Positions 16,608-23,950 of a DNA stretch of 64,000 nt are shown piece by piece. This stretch comes from a virus. Both the position numbers and the translations under genes were made by a program. The DNA lies in IMG/VR virus record IMGVR_UViG_3300042569_001787, positions 1 through 64,000 of that record, one strand, 5' to 3'. The notes under the pieces were generated by a model. It saw only the letters and a list, made by a program, of their open reading frames with translations, was not told where the DNA came from and searched no databases. Position 1 is the first letter of the stretch; every line of letters begins with the position of its first letter.

Positions 16608-17429
16608 ATGTTATTAAAAAAAGGGTCTAAAAGTGAAGACGTTAAAAAATTACAATCAAAATTGGGTCTAACGGCTGACGGTAATTTTGGTTCTGGAACT
16701 GAAACTAAAGTAAAAGAATGGCAATCCGCAAACGGATTAACCGCCGATGGTATAGTTGGAGACGGTACTTGGAGTAAAATGTTTGGTAGTAAAGTAATAA
16801 AAGAAGACGTTGTTATCCCAAAAGGAGGACCATTAAACTTAGAAAAATTAAAAGGACATATTCCTGATTCGGTTATTGCACAAATCCCTGAGACTGCGGT
16901 AAAATTTAACATAACTAACTCATTAAGATTATCTCATTTCTTGGCACAATGTGGTCATGAAAGTGGTGGATTTAAAGCGGTTAGTGAAAATGTTAATTAT
17001 TCTGCAGATGGTCTTAAAAAGATTTTTGGGAAATACTTTCCTGGCAACTTAAATGAGTCTTATGCTCGTCAACCTGAGAAGATTGCTTCAAGAGTATATG
17101 CTGACCGTATGGGTAATGGTAACGAAGCTTCTAAAGAAGGTTTTAAATTCCGTGGAAGAGGATACATTCAATTAACTGGAAAATCAAACTACACAAACTT
17201 TGCTAAATTTATTGGTGAAGATACTGTTACAAATCCTGATTTAGTTGCAACAAAATATCCATTAGCGTCTGCTGCGTTTTTCTTTGACTCAAATAAACTT
17301 TGGTCAATATGTGATAAAGGGTCTGATGTTGCTACTGTAACTGCGGTTACAAAAAGAGTAAATGGAGGTACTATCGGATTAGAAGATAGGATTAAACACT
17401 TTAAAGAATATTATTCATTATTATCGTAA
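16608..17429 (+). CDS. Endolysin: peptidoglycan-binding domain plus GH19 lysozyme
   Basis: 273 residues. N-terminal PG_binding_1 repeat (LKKGSKSEDVKKLQSKLGL, DGIVGDGTWSKM, residues 2-60), then GH19 catalytic domain with Glu118 in AQCGHESGGF and FKFRGRGYIQLTGKSNY. Cleaves peptidoglycan at lysis. No signal peptide, so a holin should be needed for access; several small membrane proteins nearby are candidates. The head-targeting type N-terminal helix found on the other GH19 enzyme is absent, which fits a lysis rather than entry role. Confidence 0.9.
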   Translation: MLLKKGSKSEDVKKLQSKLGLTADGNFGSGTETKVKEWQSANGLTADGIVGDGTWSKMFGSKVIKEDVVIPKGGPLNLEKLKGHIPDSVIAQIPETAVKFNITNSLRLSHFLAQCGHESGGFKAVSENVNYSADGLKKIFGKYFPGNLNESYARQPEKIASRVYADRMGNGNEASKEGFKFRGRGYIQLTGKSNYTNFAKFIGEDTVTNPDLVATKYPLASAAFFFDSNKLWSICDKGSDVATVTAVTKRVNGGTIGLEDRIKHFKEYYSLLS

Positions 17430-17457
17430 ATTATCCATAATGATTAAACCAAAATAA

Positions 17458-17487
17458 AAAAGGGGATGATAGCGAATCTCCCCTTTA
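17458..17487. terminator. Bidirectional terminator
   Basis: AAGGGGA / TCCCCTT stem with A-run before and T/A-rich tract after; suits the endolysin and the convergent 17535 gene. A second hairpin (CCCCAA / TTGGGG) follows at about 17521-17534. Confidence 0.65.
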
Positions 17488-17534
17488 ATGTGTTACCATG
17501 ACAGTAACGGTCCTAAACGTCCCCAACTTGGGGA

Positions 17535-18041
17535 TTATTTTTCTTTAACTAAAACTAAACATCTTTTAAGATATTCTTTAGCTCTAGATGTTGGGTCAGG
17601 ATGACCAAGTACTTTTTCAATGTCTTTAACTAATTCTTCTCCGTGTTCGTTTTCTTTATAAAGTTCAATCACTTTATCCATCGCTTGAATACAACCATTA
17701 TTAGTCTCGTCAAAATAATTCTTTTTTCTAAAACCATTAATATGGTTCATTAAGTTATATGCTAAATGTTCTCCACCATCACTAATTGTGTCAGGGTGTA
17801 GTCTTAAAGTCCTTAACATATCTAACGTATCAACCATTCCATTGATACCACCTTCTCTTTTGTAGATTTTATTTGAGTAGTTTTGGAAACTTTTAGCTGG
17901 ACCCACGATGTCATCCAAAGGAATTACATTCCCAGCGACACATCTTGGTTTTTGCTCTTTAGACTCAATTTTTGTTTGTTCTAAAATATGTTGTCTAATT
18001 GTCATACGAAGTTTTTTTTCGTCAATTATAATTCTTGCCAT
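17535..18041 (-). CDS. Hypothetical protein with virion-type N-terminal helix
   Basis: 168 residues. Starts ARIIIDEKKLRMTIRQHILEQ, one of the recurring short amphipathic helices of this genome. The rest is helical and charged, with DTISDGGEHLAYNLMNHING in the centre. No enzyme motif recognised. A late-type box 16 nt upstream of the ATG supports a virion role. Confidence 0.65.
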   Translation of the reverse strand: MARIIIDEKKLRMTIRQHILEQTKIESKEQKPRCVAGNVIPLDDIVGPAKSFQNYSNKIYKREGGINGMVDTLDMLRTLRLHPDTISDGGEHLAYNLMNHINGFRKKNYFDETNNGCIQAMDKVIELYKENEHGEELVKDIEKVLGHPDPTSRAKEYLKRCLVLVKEK

Positions 18042-18057
18042 TTTGTTTTCTTTACAC

Positions 18058-18065
18058 TATAAATA
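18058..18065 (-). promoter_or_regulatory. Late-type promoter box TATTTATA
   Basis: 16 nt before the minus-strand ATG at 18041. Confidence 0.5.
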
Positions 18066-18097
18066 TTAAGATAAATGTAATTATTTGTAATGACGTA

Positions 18098-18105
18098 TAT
18101 TTATA
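18098..18105 (+). promoter_or_regulatory. Late-type promoter box TATTTATA
   Basis: 45 nt before ATG 18151; would drive the small membrane protein and PPK2. Confidence 0.35.
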
Positions 18106-18150
18106 GTAAAATAAGTCTAATAGACATAAATTTTAAATACAATACTATGG

Positions 18151-18372
18151 ATGATGATTGTACCTATAAAAACTTGGAGAAAGATATTTTTAGGGAATCT
18201 TTCGGTAAAATTTTTAATGTTGGCCATGTTCTTCAATCCATTTGGATTCGATGCCGTCCAATACTATCTTATTACTGTAACAGGAAGTATCTTATACGCC
18301 AATTTAATTTTGTATTGTATTTCGGGTCTATTCTTTGGATTATACTTTTATTTTCGAAAATTATCTAAATGA
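18151..18372 (+). CDS. Small two-pass membrane protein
   Basis: 73 residues: FLGNLSVKFLMLAMFFNPFGF, then LITVTGSILYANLILYCISG and FGLYFYF. The competing frame 18090-18368 gives a Cys/Arg-rich sequence and looks like a shadow; this frame has proper membrane segments and its stop overlaps the PPK2 ATG (ATGA), arguing for coupling. Confidence 0.6.
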   Translation: MMIVPIKTWRKIFLGNLSVKFLMLAMFFNPFGFDAVQYYLITVTGSILYANLILYCISGLFFGLYFYFRKLSK

Positions 18373-19487
18373 AACTAATTGAGTCCAACATATATAGAAT
18401 AACTAACTTAATGGGATTTACCCCTAATAAGGTTATTATTGAATCTGAACCTGATAATAAAAACGAATATTATTTAAAAAGAATTGTTGATTTATTACAG
18501 TTCAACCGATTATATAATAGTGAAAATAAAATAAATTTAAATAAAATTCAACAATTTGCCAAAGAAAATTTAATAGATTTTGGATTATTAGAAAGGGGTA
18601 TGGTTAAATTATTAAAGTTAAAAGGTAACCGAAAATTAAATTTATCCGAATTTTTTAGCGAATTAATTAAATCTTTAGAAAAAAGACATTCTCATATTAA
18701 CATAGGTAAACCTGAAACTAACGACGAATTTTCATTTGAACCACAAGAACCATCAGTTGTACCTAAAAAAGTATATAAAGAAGAGTTATATTATTTACAA
18801 ATTGAGTTATTAAAACTTCAAGAGTGGTTAAATAAAACTGGAAAAACGGTAATTATTGTTTTTGAGGGTAGAGATTCTGCGGGTAAAGGGTCAACTATTA
18901 AAAAATTTACCGAAAACATGAACCCAAGAAATTATAATGTAATTGCCCTTGGAATACCAACACCTGAAGAAAGAAAAAATTGGTGGGACAGGTACAGAAG
19001 TCAAATTCAAAAAGGTAAAATAAATTTATTTGATAGAAGTTGGTATAACAGAGGTCTTATTGAACCAGTTATGGGTTATGGTAATCCTGAAGAATATGAA
19101 AATTTTATGGACAATGTTGAGGGGTTTGAAGAAGATTTAGTTAAAGATGGTAATTTTTTATTTAAATTGTGGTTCTCGATAGAAAAAGAAACTCAACAAA
19201 ATAGATTTGACATGAGACAAAAATCTCAACTTAAGTATTGGAAGTATTCCCCTAATGATGAAAAAATGCAAGACCTTTGGGATAGATTTACAGAATTTAA
19301 AGAAAAATTATTTGATAAAACATCAACAGTTAATAATCCTTGGGTTGTTATTGATTCAAACGATAAAAAAATCTCAGGATTAAATTCAATCAGGTATGTA
19401 CTCCAAAATATACCTTATGAAGATAAAAATAAAAAAATATTAAACCAATATTACCCTGAAGCACTTTCAGTTTTAAACCCTAAGTAA
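18369..19487 (+). CDS. ppk2: Polyphosphate kinase 2 family protein
   Basis: 372 residues. Catalytic PPK2 domain from about residue 138: Walker A GRDSAGKGS (167-175), lid region with WWDRYRSQIQ, Walker B-like DRSWYNRG (Asp222), and the C-terminal KYWKYSPNDEKM and VIDSNDKK segments. PPK2 enzymes use polyphosphate to phosphorylate nucleoside mono- or diphosphates, or the reverse. The extra ~135-residue N-terminus starts KLIESNIYRITNLMGF, similar to the virion-type helix, so it may travel in the head. Coupled to the upstream membrane protein. Substrate preference cannot be told. Confidence 0.9.
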   Translation: MKLIESNIYRITNLMGFTPNKVIIESEPDNKNEYYLKRIVDLLQFNRLYNSENKINLNKIQQFAKENLIDFGLLERGMVKLLKLKGNRKLNLSEFFSELIKSLEKRHSHINIGKPETNDEFSFEPQEPSVVPKKVYKEELYYLQIELLKLQEWLNKTGKTVIIVFEGRDSAGKGSTIKKFTENMNPRNYNVIALGIPTPEERKNWWDRYRSQIQKGKINLFDRSWYNRGLIEPVMGYGNPEEYENFMDNVEGFEEDLVKDGNFLFKLWFSIEKETQQNRFDMRQKSQLKYWKYSPNDEKMQDLWDRFTEFKEKLFDKTSTVNNPWVVIDSNDKKISGLNSIRYVLQNIPYEDKNKKILNQYYPEALSVLNPK

Positions 19488-19691
19488 TTACTCCTCCGAT
19501 TTATCATCCTCCGTTGGTTTCGGTAGGATAAGTTGTAACCAAATATCAAAAACTAAAAAGTAAATCCACCAAGTTAGTTCTGATATCGTATGTGGGTCAG
19601 GATTTAAATAAGTTAGGTATAATAAAATAAGTATTTTAGTTGCAATATAGATTCTAACAACTAAAGTTAAAAATATTAAAAATTTTTTCAT
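19488..19691 (-). CDS. Small two-pass membrane protein
   Basis: 67 residues from ATG 19691; the longer frame begins at a TTG. Segments FLIFLTLVVRIYIATKILIL and WWIYFLVFDIWLQLIL, then an acidic tail DDKSEE. Stop abuts the PPK2 stop on the other strand. Unknown function. Confidence 0.5.
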   Translation of the reverse strand: MKKFLIFLTLVVRIYIATKILILLYLTYLNPDPHTISELTWWIYFLVFDIWLQLILPKPTEDDKSEE

Positions 19692-19757
19692 ATTATAATT
19701 TGATTTCAAAAAGGGTTTTTTAATTTGTCTTCAGGTACTTAGTTACGATTTACAAAA

Positions 19758-19916
19758 TTAAATACTTTTGTTTTTTTCATTTGCAAAAATTTCTATTTGT
19801 CTTTTAACCATTTCTAAGGTTGTGTAAGCATAAACCTGTGAATCCTCTAAATTTTCTTCGGGAAATTGGGTTTGTTGTTCCTCAATCCACTTAATAATTT
19901 TTTGATAATCACACAT
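19758..19916 (-). CDS. Small hypothetical protein
   Basis: 52 residues: MCDYQKIIKWIEEQQTQFPE and on to an amphipathic helix TTLEMVKRQIEIFANEKN. Good codon structure, no overlap with other genes, and fills the gap between 19691 and 19985. No known family. Confidence 0.45.
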   Translation of the reverse strand: MCDYQKIIKWIEEQQTQFPEENLEDSQVYAYTTLEMVKRQIEIFANEKNKSI

Positions 19917-19973
19917 ATTATTCCGTTTATTTAAGTAAATTATAAGAAAAAAAACATTAAACGTAAAGAAAAG

Positions 19974-19981
19974 TATTTATA
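19974..19981 (+). promoter_or_regulatory. Late-type promoter box TATTTATA
   Basis: 4 nt before ATG 19986. Confidence 0.5.
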
Positions 19982-19985
19982 TCAT

Positions 19986-20996
19986 ATGTTAAACCCACAA
20001 CAAATAGAAAAAATAAATAAGACAATTTCCAATAGGGTATTTAATTATAATGGAATATTAATTAATGGTATCGACACAAATGTAAATATTGACTTTAAGA
20101 TTGAGTTTTTAGGGTACAAAGAAATGATTAGTGTTGGTGAATACTACGACTATTTAAAAGTTGGGGTTACTATTATTGGATTAAATGATAGATTATCTAG
20201 ATTAATTCTTTCAGACAATAATTATCTTGGGGGTAATCAATATCAATTTTTTAAAAATAATTTATATCATTTTTATTCTAGTTTAGAATCTTATATTTCT
20301 TCGGTTGTTAAATTATTTGATAATGAAGATAGTCTAATTACTATTTGGGATATTAAATTAGATTTGAGAAAAAAACCATTAACAATGAATGAAGGTAGAA
20401 TGAGTAGAGTTGCTTTAAAAACAGTGAATGAAGGTAGAATGAGTAGAGTTGCTTTAAAAACAGTAGTTAGAGATATCATATATAAAGTTAAAGAAGGTAA
20501 AAAGGGTTTATTTTATTTACCTAAAGAAGATGAATCATACGAATTTACTAATTTACCATTTTCTTTTGATGTAGAATTAACATTAAAAACTAGCGGTAAT
20601 ATTAAAGATTATCAGATGAATGGATATTACTCTTCTGAGGAAGATGTAGTTGAGATTATTATAATATTTAATCCTAATAGATTTAAAGAATATGTTTACA
20701 ATTTGATTGGTGAGTTAAATGAGGTGTTGGCTCATGAATTAGAACACGGTCATCAGAATTATAGGGGAGAATTTGAGGATAGGAGTGATGCTGACACTAA
20801 AGACTCATTAGTTTATTATACTCAAGAACATGAAATACCGGCGCAATACGCAGGATTTAAAAGACTCGCCAAACTAAGGAAAGTGCCATTTAGTTCTGTA
20901 GTTAATGATTGGTTTAGAACCCACAAAGATATTCACGGTTTAACCGATGATGAAGAAAAAATAGTAATAGATAAGATTTTAAATTTTAAAAGATAA
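19986..20996 (+). CDS. HExxH metallopeptidase-like protein with a 13-residue tandem duplication
   Basis: 336 residues. Zinc motif VLAHELEHGHQ (about 245-255), with a likely third ligand in YTQEHEIPAQYAGFKR about 30 residues on. Upstream sits NEGRMSRVALKTV twice in direct tandem (residues 135-160), from a 39-bp DNA repeat. N-terminal ~130 residues are alpha/beta with no family recognised. Late-type box supports a virion or lysis role; substrate unknown. Confidence 0.65.
   Translation: MLNPQQIEKINKTISNRVFNYNGILINGIDTNVNIDFKIEFLGYKEMISVGEYYDYLKVGVTIIGLNDRLSRLILSDNNYLGGNQYQFFKNNLYHFYSSLESYISSVVKLFDNEDSLITIWDIKLDLRKKPLTMNEGRMSRVALKTVNEGRMSRVALKTVVRDIIYKVKEGKKGLFYLPKEDESYEFTNLPFSFDVELTLKTSGNIKDYQMNGYYSSEEDVVEIIIIFNPNRFKEYVYNLIGELNEVLAHELEHGHQNYRGEFEDRSDADTKDSLVYYTQEHEIPAQYAGFKRLAKLRKVPFSSVVNDWFRTHKDIHGLTDDEEKIVIDKILNFKR
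20388..20465 (+). repeat. 39-bp in-frame tandem duplication
   Basis: Units 20388-20426 and 20427-20465 differ only in the last base. Encodes NEGRMSRVALKTV twice. Confidence 0.95.
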
Positions 20997-21002
20997 CTAT
21001 CT

Positions 21003-21638
21003 TTAATTTTTTTCTTTAAAAACTCTAATTAATTTAGAAAATAATTCTTTAATAATAATACCCGAGACTGTTAAGACACCAAAAGAAGATAATCTAATGG
21101 CAATTTCTTTAACATCACCAGATTTAAATGTCCCTGAAGTAACGGCACTATAAACAATTGGTATTAATGGGATAATGAAGGTGTAACTCATTATATTAGT
21201 GACTGAGTGTAATGTGAGGTTTAAACCTTGCATAAAATCAACAAAAGTACTTTTTAATTGATTGGCCTTATTTAAACCTGTTTTAAATTCTTTGGATAAT
21301 CCCTCAGATTTAATTTTCTCTAATATTTTTTGAATCATCTCTTTATTGTTCATATAGAACGTTGCAATAATTCCTGTTAATATTAAACTCATTTCCACAT
21401 CAGAAACATTTGGGTATTTACCCGCAATAAACTCATTTAAAGGACCAACAAAACCTCCAATACTTGCTCCCCATGTAAATAAGAATTCAAAATTCATACC
21501 CATTTGTTGTGACGACATTTTTAAAACGTCTTTAACAAATTTATAATTTTGTTTTACCATATCACCAAATTCGTTATTAACGGATTCTCGTAATATAATT
21601 CTTTTTTGATTTTCGTTTATTAATAAAGTTGCTCCCAT
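21003..21638 (-). CDS. Multi-pass membrane protein with virion-type N-terminal helix
   Basis: 211 residues. Begins GATLLINENQKRIILRESVN, one of the recurring N-terminal helices. Later hydrophobic segments: LFTWGASIGGFVGPLN, MSLILTGIIATFYM, IMSYTFIIPLIPIVYSAVT, and FGVLTVSGIIIKELF. A packaged protein that inserts into the host membrane on DNA entry is one reading. A late-type box lies 5 nt before the ATG. Confidence 0.6.
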   Translation of the reverse strand: MGATLLINENQKRIILRESVNNEFGDMVKQNYKFVKDVLKMSSQQMGMNFEFLFTWGASIGGFVGPLNEFIAGKYPNVSDVEMSLILTGIIATFYMNNKEMIQKILEKIKSEGLSKEFKTGLNKANQLKSTFVDFMQGLNLTLHSVTNIMSYTFIIPLIPIVYSAVTSGTFKSGDVKEIAIRLSSFGVLTVSGIIIKELFSKLIRVFKEKN

Positions 21639-21643
21639 TGAAC

Positions 21644-21651
21644 AATAAATA
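21644..21651 (-). promoter_or_regulatory. Late-type promoter box TATTTATT
   Basis: 5 nt before the minus-strand ATG at 21638. Confidence 0.5.
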
Positions 21652-21660
21652 CTTTAATTA

Positions 21661-21668
21661 TATTTATT
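21661..21668 (+). promoter_or_regulatory. Late-type promoter box TATTTATT
   Basis: 22 nt before ATG 21691; divergent pair with 21644-21651. Confidence 0.5.
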
Positions 21669-21690
21669 ATTAAATTGAGTTGTAAAATTT

Positions 21691-22299
21691 ATGATTAATC
21701 CTGAATTAAAACCTGGTGATAGAGTAGTTGTCCTACATATGGAGGACGAATTTTCTGCGGTACCTATTGGAACTGCTGGTACTGTTAAATCTCATTCTAA
21801 AGTATTTGGTGATGACCAATATAATGTTAACTGGGATAATGGTAGTTCTTTAGCATTGATTAGTAGTGTTGACATTTGGGATACTGAAGAAAGTATGATT
21901 GCTAAAAGAACCATTAAAAAAAAAGTTGTTGAGGGTGAATATGAAAAAAATCTTAATTTATTAAAAAATATTGATGTATTTAAGAACTTTAATATGAAAT
22001 TCTTACAAAAGTATCTATTAGCGGTTAGAGAATCTAGTATTGTTAATATGTTTGACGCAGCTGATTACCTATGGTTAGGTCGAGAAAGAATTGAACATGA
22101 ATTCAAATACAAAGACATACATAACGAAGACGCCTTTGAAAAAGTGTTGGAAATGGCGGACCAAGCAAAATCTGAAATGATAATAGGTGTTATGAACGTT
22201 CTTGAAAATGAAGGTAAAGAAGATAGTTTAGAAAATGTTAACCGAAATATAAAAAGATACGCGTTTAAAGTACTTCAGAATTATATGATGTTATTTTAA
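21691..22299 (+). CDS. Protein with N-terminal DUF4314-like SH3-type domain
   Basis: 202 residues. Residues 7-65 read GDRVVVLHMEDEFSAVPIGT, GTVKSH and NVNWDNGSSLALISSVD, matching the pattern of DUF4314/KOW-like small barrels. The remaining ~130 residues are helical and charged (FKNFNMKFLQKYLLAVRE). The stop region overlaps the convergent gene by 9 nt. Role unknown. Confidence 0.6.
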   Translation: MINPELKPGDRVVVLHMEDEFSAVPIGTAGTVKSHSKVFGDDQYNVNWDNGSSLALISSVDIWDTEESMIAKRTIKKKVVEGEYEKNLNLLKNIDVFKNFNMKFLQKYLLAVRESSIVNMFDAADYLWLGRERIEHEFKYKDIHNEDAFEKVLEMADQAKSEMIIGVMNVLENEGKEDSLENVNRNIKRYAFKVLQNYMMLF

Positions 22300-22581
22300 C
22301 TCATATTCCCAAACACCATCTTTAACAACAGGATTAACAAATAAGTCTAAAAAAACGGCATTTTGGTCTCCCGCGTGTAATCCGATAATATTAAAATCGT
22401 AGAACTCCTCAGCTTCACCCATGGTCATTCCGTCTCTCTCTTGGAGTATATCTAATATTATTTGTTTTGAATATAGAATTCTTCTACCGTTACCAAATTC
22501 CTCAACAATTCCAATTATTGCGCTATCTAAACCATCTAAAAGTATGGCCCCTTCAGCATATTCGTCTATATCTATTGTCAT
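22291..22581 (-). CDS. Conserved-type small phage protein
   Basis: 96 residues, acidic. The sequence LLDGLDSAIIGIVEEFGNG, then a helix ending ILQERDGMTMGEAEEFYDF and FNIIGLHAGDQ, is of a type found in many unrelated phages; function not known. Confidence 0.65.
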   Translation of the reverse strand: MTIDIDEYAEGAILLDGLDSAIIGIVEEFGNGRRILYSKQIILDILQERDGMTMGEAEEFYDFNIIGLHAGDQNAVFLDLFVNPVVKDGVWEYELK

Positions 22582-22618
22582 ATTATAATGATACTAAAAA
22601 TATTCACATTAAACAATA

Positions 22619-22626
22619 TATTTATA
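22619..22626 (+). promoter_or_regulatory. Late-type promoter box TATTTATA
   Basis: 15 nt before ATG 22642. Confidence 0.5.
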
Positions 22627-22641
22627 AGAAAAACAATAACT

Positions 22642-23211
22642 ATGAACGCATATTTTTTTAAAATGACAAATGAAGAGAAAACTAACATTCTTGACCAACA
22701 TAAAGAAGTTTATGATGGTTATGTTACAAACTACTCTCAACCAAATACACAACCGTTATATGTTCAAGACTTTGCTAACGATAAACAAGGTATAACCGTT
22801 AATAATAAAGGTGTTGTTAGTACTTACAAAAATATGGGTATTAATGAACAATCTCATATATCTCCAGGCTCTGCTTACGAAGGTGAAGACACCTTTGAAA
22901 GTGAAGAAGAGGAAGAAGGATACATGGTAAGTGTTGGTGAACAATTAGATATGATTGGGGACGGAGAAGATGATTTGTCTCAAGGCACCTTTGATATTGA
23001 TGATGAAGAGGAAACTGAATTTTTAGTTAGTCCTGAAGATGATTTTGAACTTGAAGATGTTTATAGTGATTTTGAAGATAATAGTGATAATGAGGATGAT
23101 TTTGAAGACCGTTTATTCGGTGGAAACTTTGATGATGAAGAAAAAGGTGACATATCATTTAAAATTCATGAATCATTAGATATGTTTAATAGACTAAAAA
23201 AATATAACTAA
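22642..23211 (+). CDS. Acidic protein with virion-type N-terminal helix
   Basis: 189 residues from ATG 22642; earlier in-frame start at 22588 would cover the late-type box. Begins MNAYFFKMTNEEKTNILDQH, a clear member of the recurrent helix group. The rest is strongly acidic (runs such as EDTFESEEEEEGY, DNSDNEDDFED) and likely disordered, ending KIHESLDMFNRLKKYN. Probable internal head or scaffold-associated protein. Confidence 0.6.
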   Translation: MNAYFFKMTNEEKTNILDQHKEVYDGYVTNYSQPNTQPLYVQDFANDKQGITVNNKGVVSTYKNMGINEQSHISPGSAYEGEDTFESEEEEEGYMVSVGEQLDMIGDGEDDLSQGTFDIDDEEETEFLVSPEDDFELEDVYSDFEDNSDNEDDFEDRLFGGNFDDEEKGDISFKIHESLDMFNRLKKYN

Positions 23212-23272
23212 TTTTGTCTTTTTATAAAAAATAAGATATTTCTTTGTTATAAACTAAATTAAACATTTGAAC

Positions 23273-23599
23273 ATGGAAATTAAAGAATTGGTTTCGTTTT
23301 TTATAAATGAATCATCAGAAACTTTAGAAATTACTTTTAGGTTAACGATAGACAGTGAAGACGAGATTAGAACAGACCAAATACAAATAAGTGAGACCCA
23401 ATCATTTGGGTATAACTTTGAAGACTTTAAAATAAGTCCTTTAAGAGATTTATTCGAAGAGGATGAGGATGATGATGGATTTGAGGGTTTATTTAATGAT
23501 GATTTTGGAGACCCATTAGATGAAGACGAAATTATGTCGTTTTTAAATGAATACTACTTAATCTACCCAAATAAATTACCTACCGCAGAATTTTTTTAA
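23273..23599 (+). CDS. Small acidic hypothetical protein
   Basis: 108 residues from ATG 23273 (the frame opens at TTG 23267). Beta-rich N-terminal half (LEITFRLTIDSEDEI), acidic middle (DLFEEDEDDDGFEGLF), and YYLIYPNKLP near the end. A terminator follows. No family recognised. Confidence 0.6.
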   Translation: MEIKELVSFFINESSETLEITFRLTIDSEDEIRTDQIQISETQSFGYNFEDFKISPLRDLFEEDEDDDGFEGLFNDDFGDPLDEDEIMSFLNEYYLIYPNKLPTAEFF

Positions 23600-23601
23600 A
23601 A

Positions 23602-23628
23602 TAACAACCTCCTTACTTGGGGGTTTTT
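23602..23628 (+). terminator. Rho-independent terminator
   Basis: AACCTCC / GGGGGTT stem then T-run. Confidence 0.75.
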
Positions 23629-23639
23629 TGTTTTAGAAG

Positions 23640-23647
23640 TATTTATA
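23640..23647 (+). promoter_or_regulatory. Late-type promoter box TATTTATA
   Basis: 15 nt before ATG 23663. Confidence 0.5.
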
Positions 23648-23662
23648 ATTAAAATAAACATT

Positions 23663-23947
23663 ATGTCGGAAAACACAACCTCAATTTCAGGATTCGCTGA
23701 CACATTTTTATCTAAACTAAAAGAACAATCATTTACCATTATAGTTATGGTGGGTATTATTTGGTATCAAGGTAGACTGATGGAGGAAAGAGTTTCTTAT
23801 TGGCAAAAATTATATCAGGAGAGAGAATCCTATATCCAACAAACTACCAAGGAAGATAGAGAAGACGCGGAAGTAAGACTTAAATATCTTCAAGACCAAA
23901 GAGATAAGTATGTTGAAGACGCAATAAATGAATTAAAAGATAAATAA
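23663..23947 (+). CDS. Single-pass membrane protein with coiled-coil tail
   Basis: 94 residues: one membrane segment SFTIIVMVGIIWYQGRLM (about 23-40), then a long charged helix (VRLKYLQDQRDKYVEDAINEL). The layout fits an inner-membrane spanin subunit or a virion/membrane linker. No partner lipoprotein is evident downstream, so a spanin role is only a suggestion. Confidence 0.5.
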   Translation: MSENTTSISGFADTFLSKLKEQSFTIIVMVGIIWYQGRLMEERVSYWQKLYQERESYIQQTTKEDREDAEVRLKYLQDQRDKYVEDAINELKDK

Positions 23948-23950
23948 ATT

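Noticed and set aside
18090-18368. Alternative plus-strand frame overlapping the small membrane protein
   Set aside because: The 18151 frame has proper membrane segments and couples to the PPK2 start; this one is Cys/Arg-rich without pattern.
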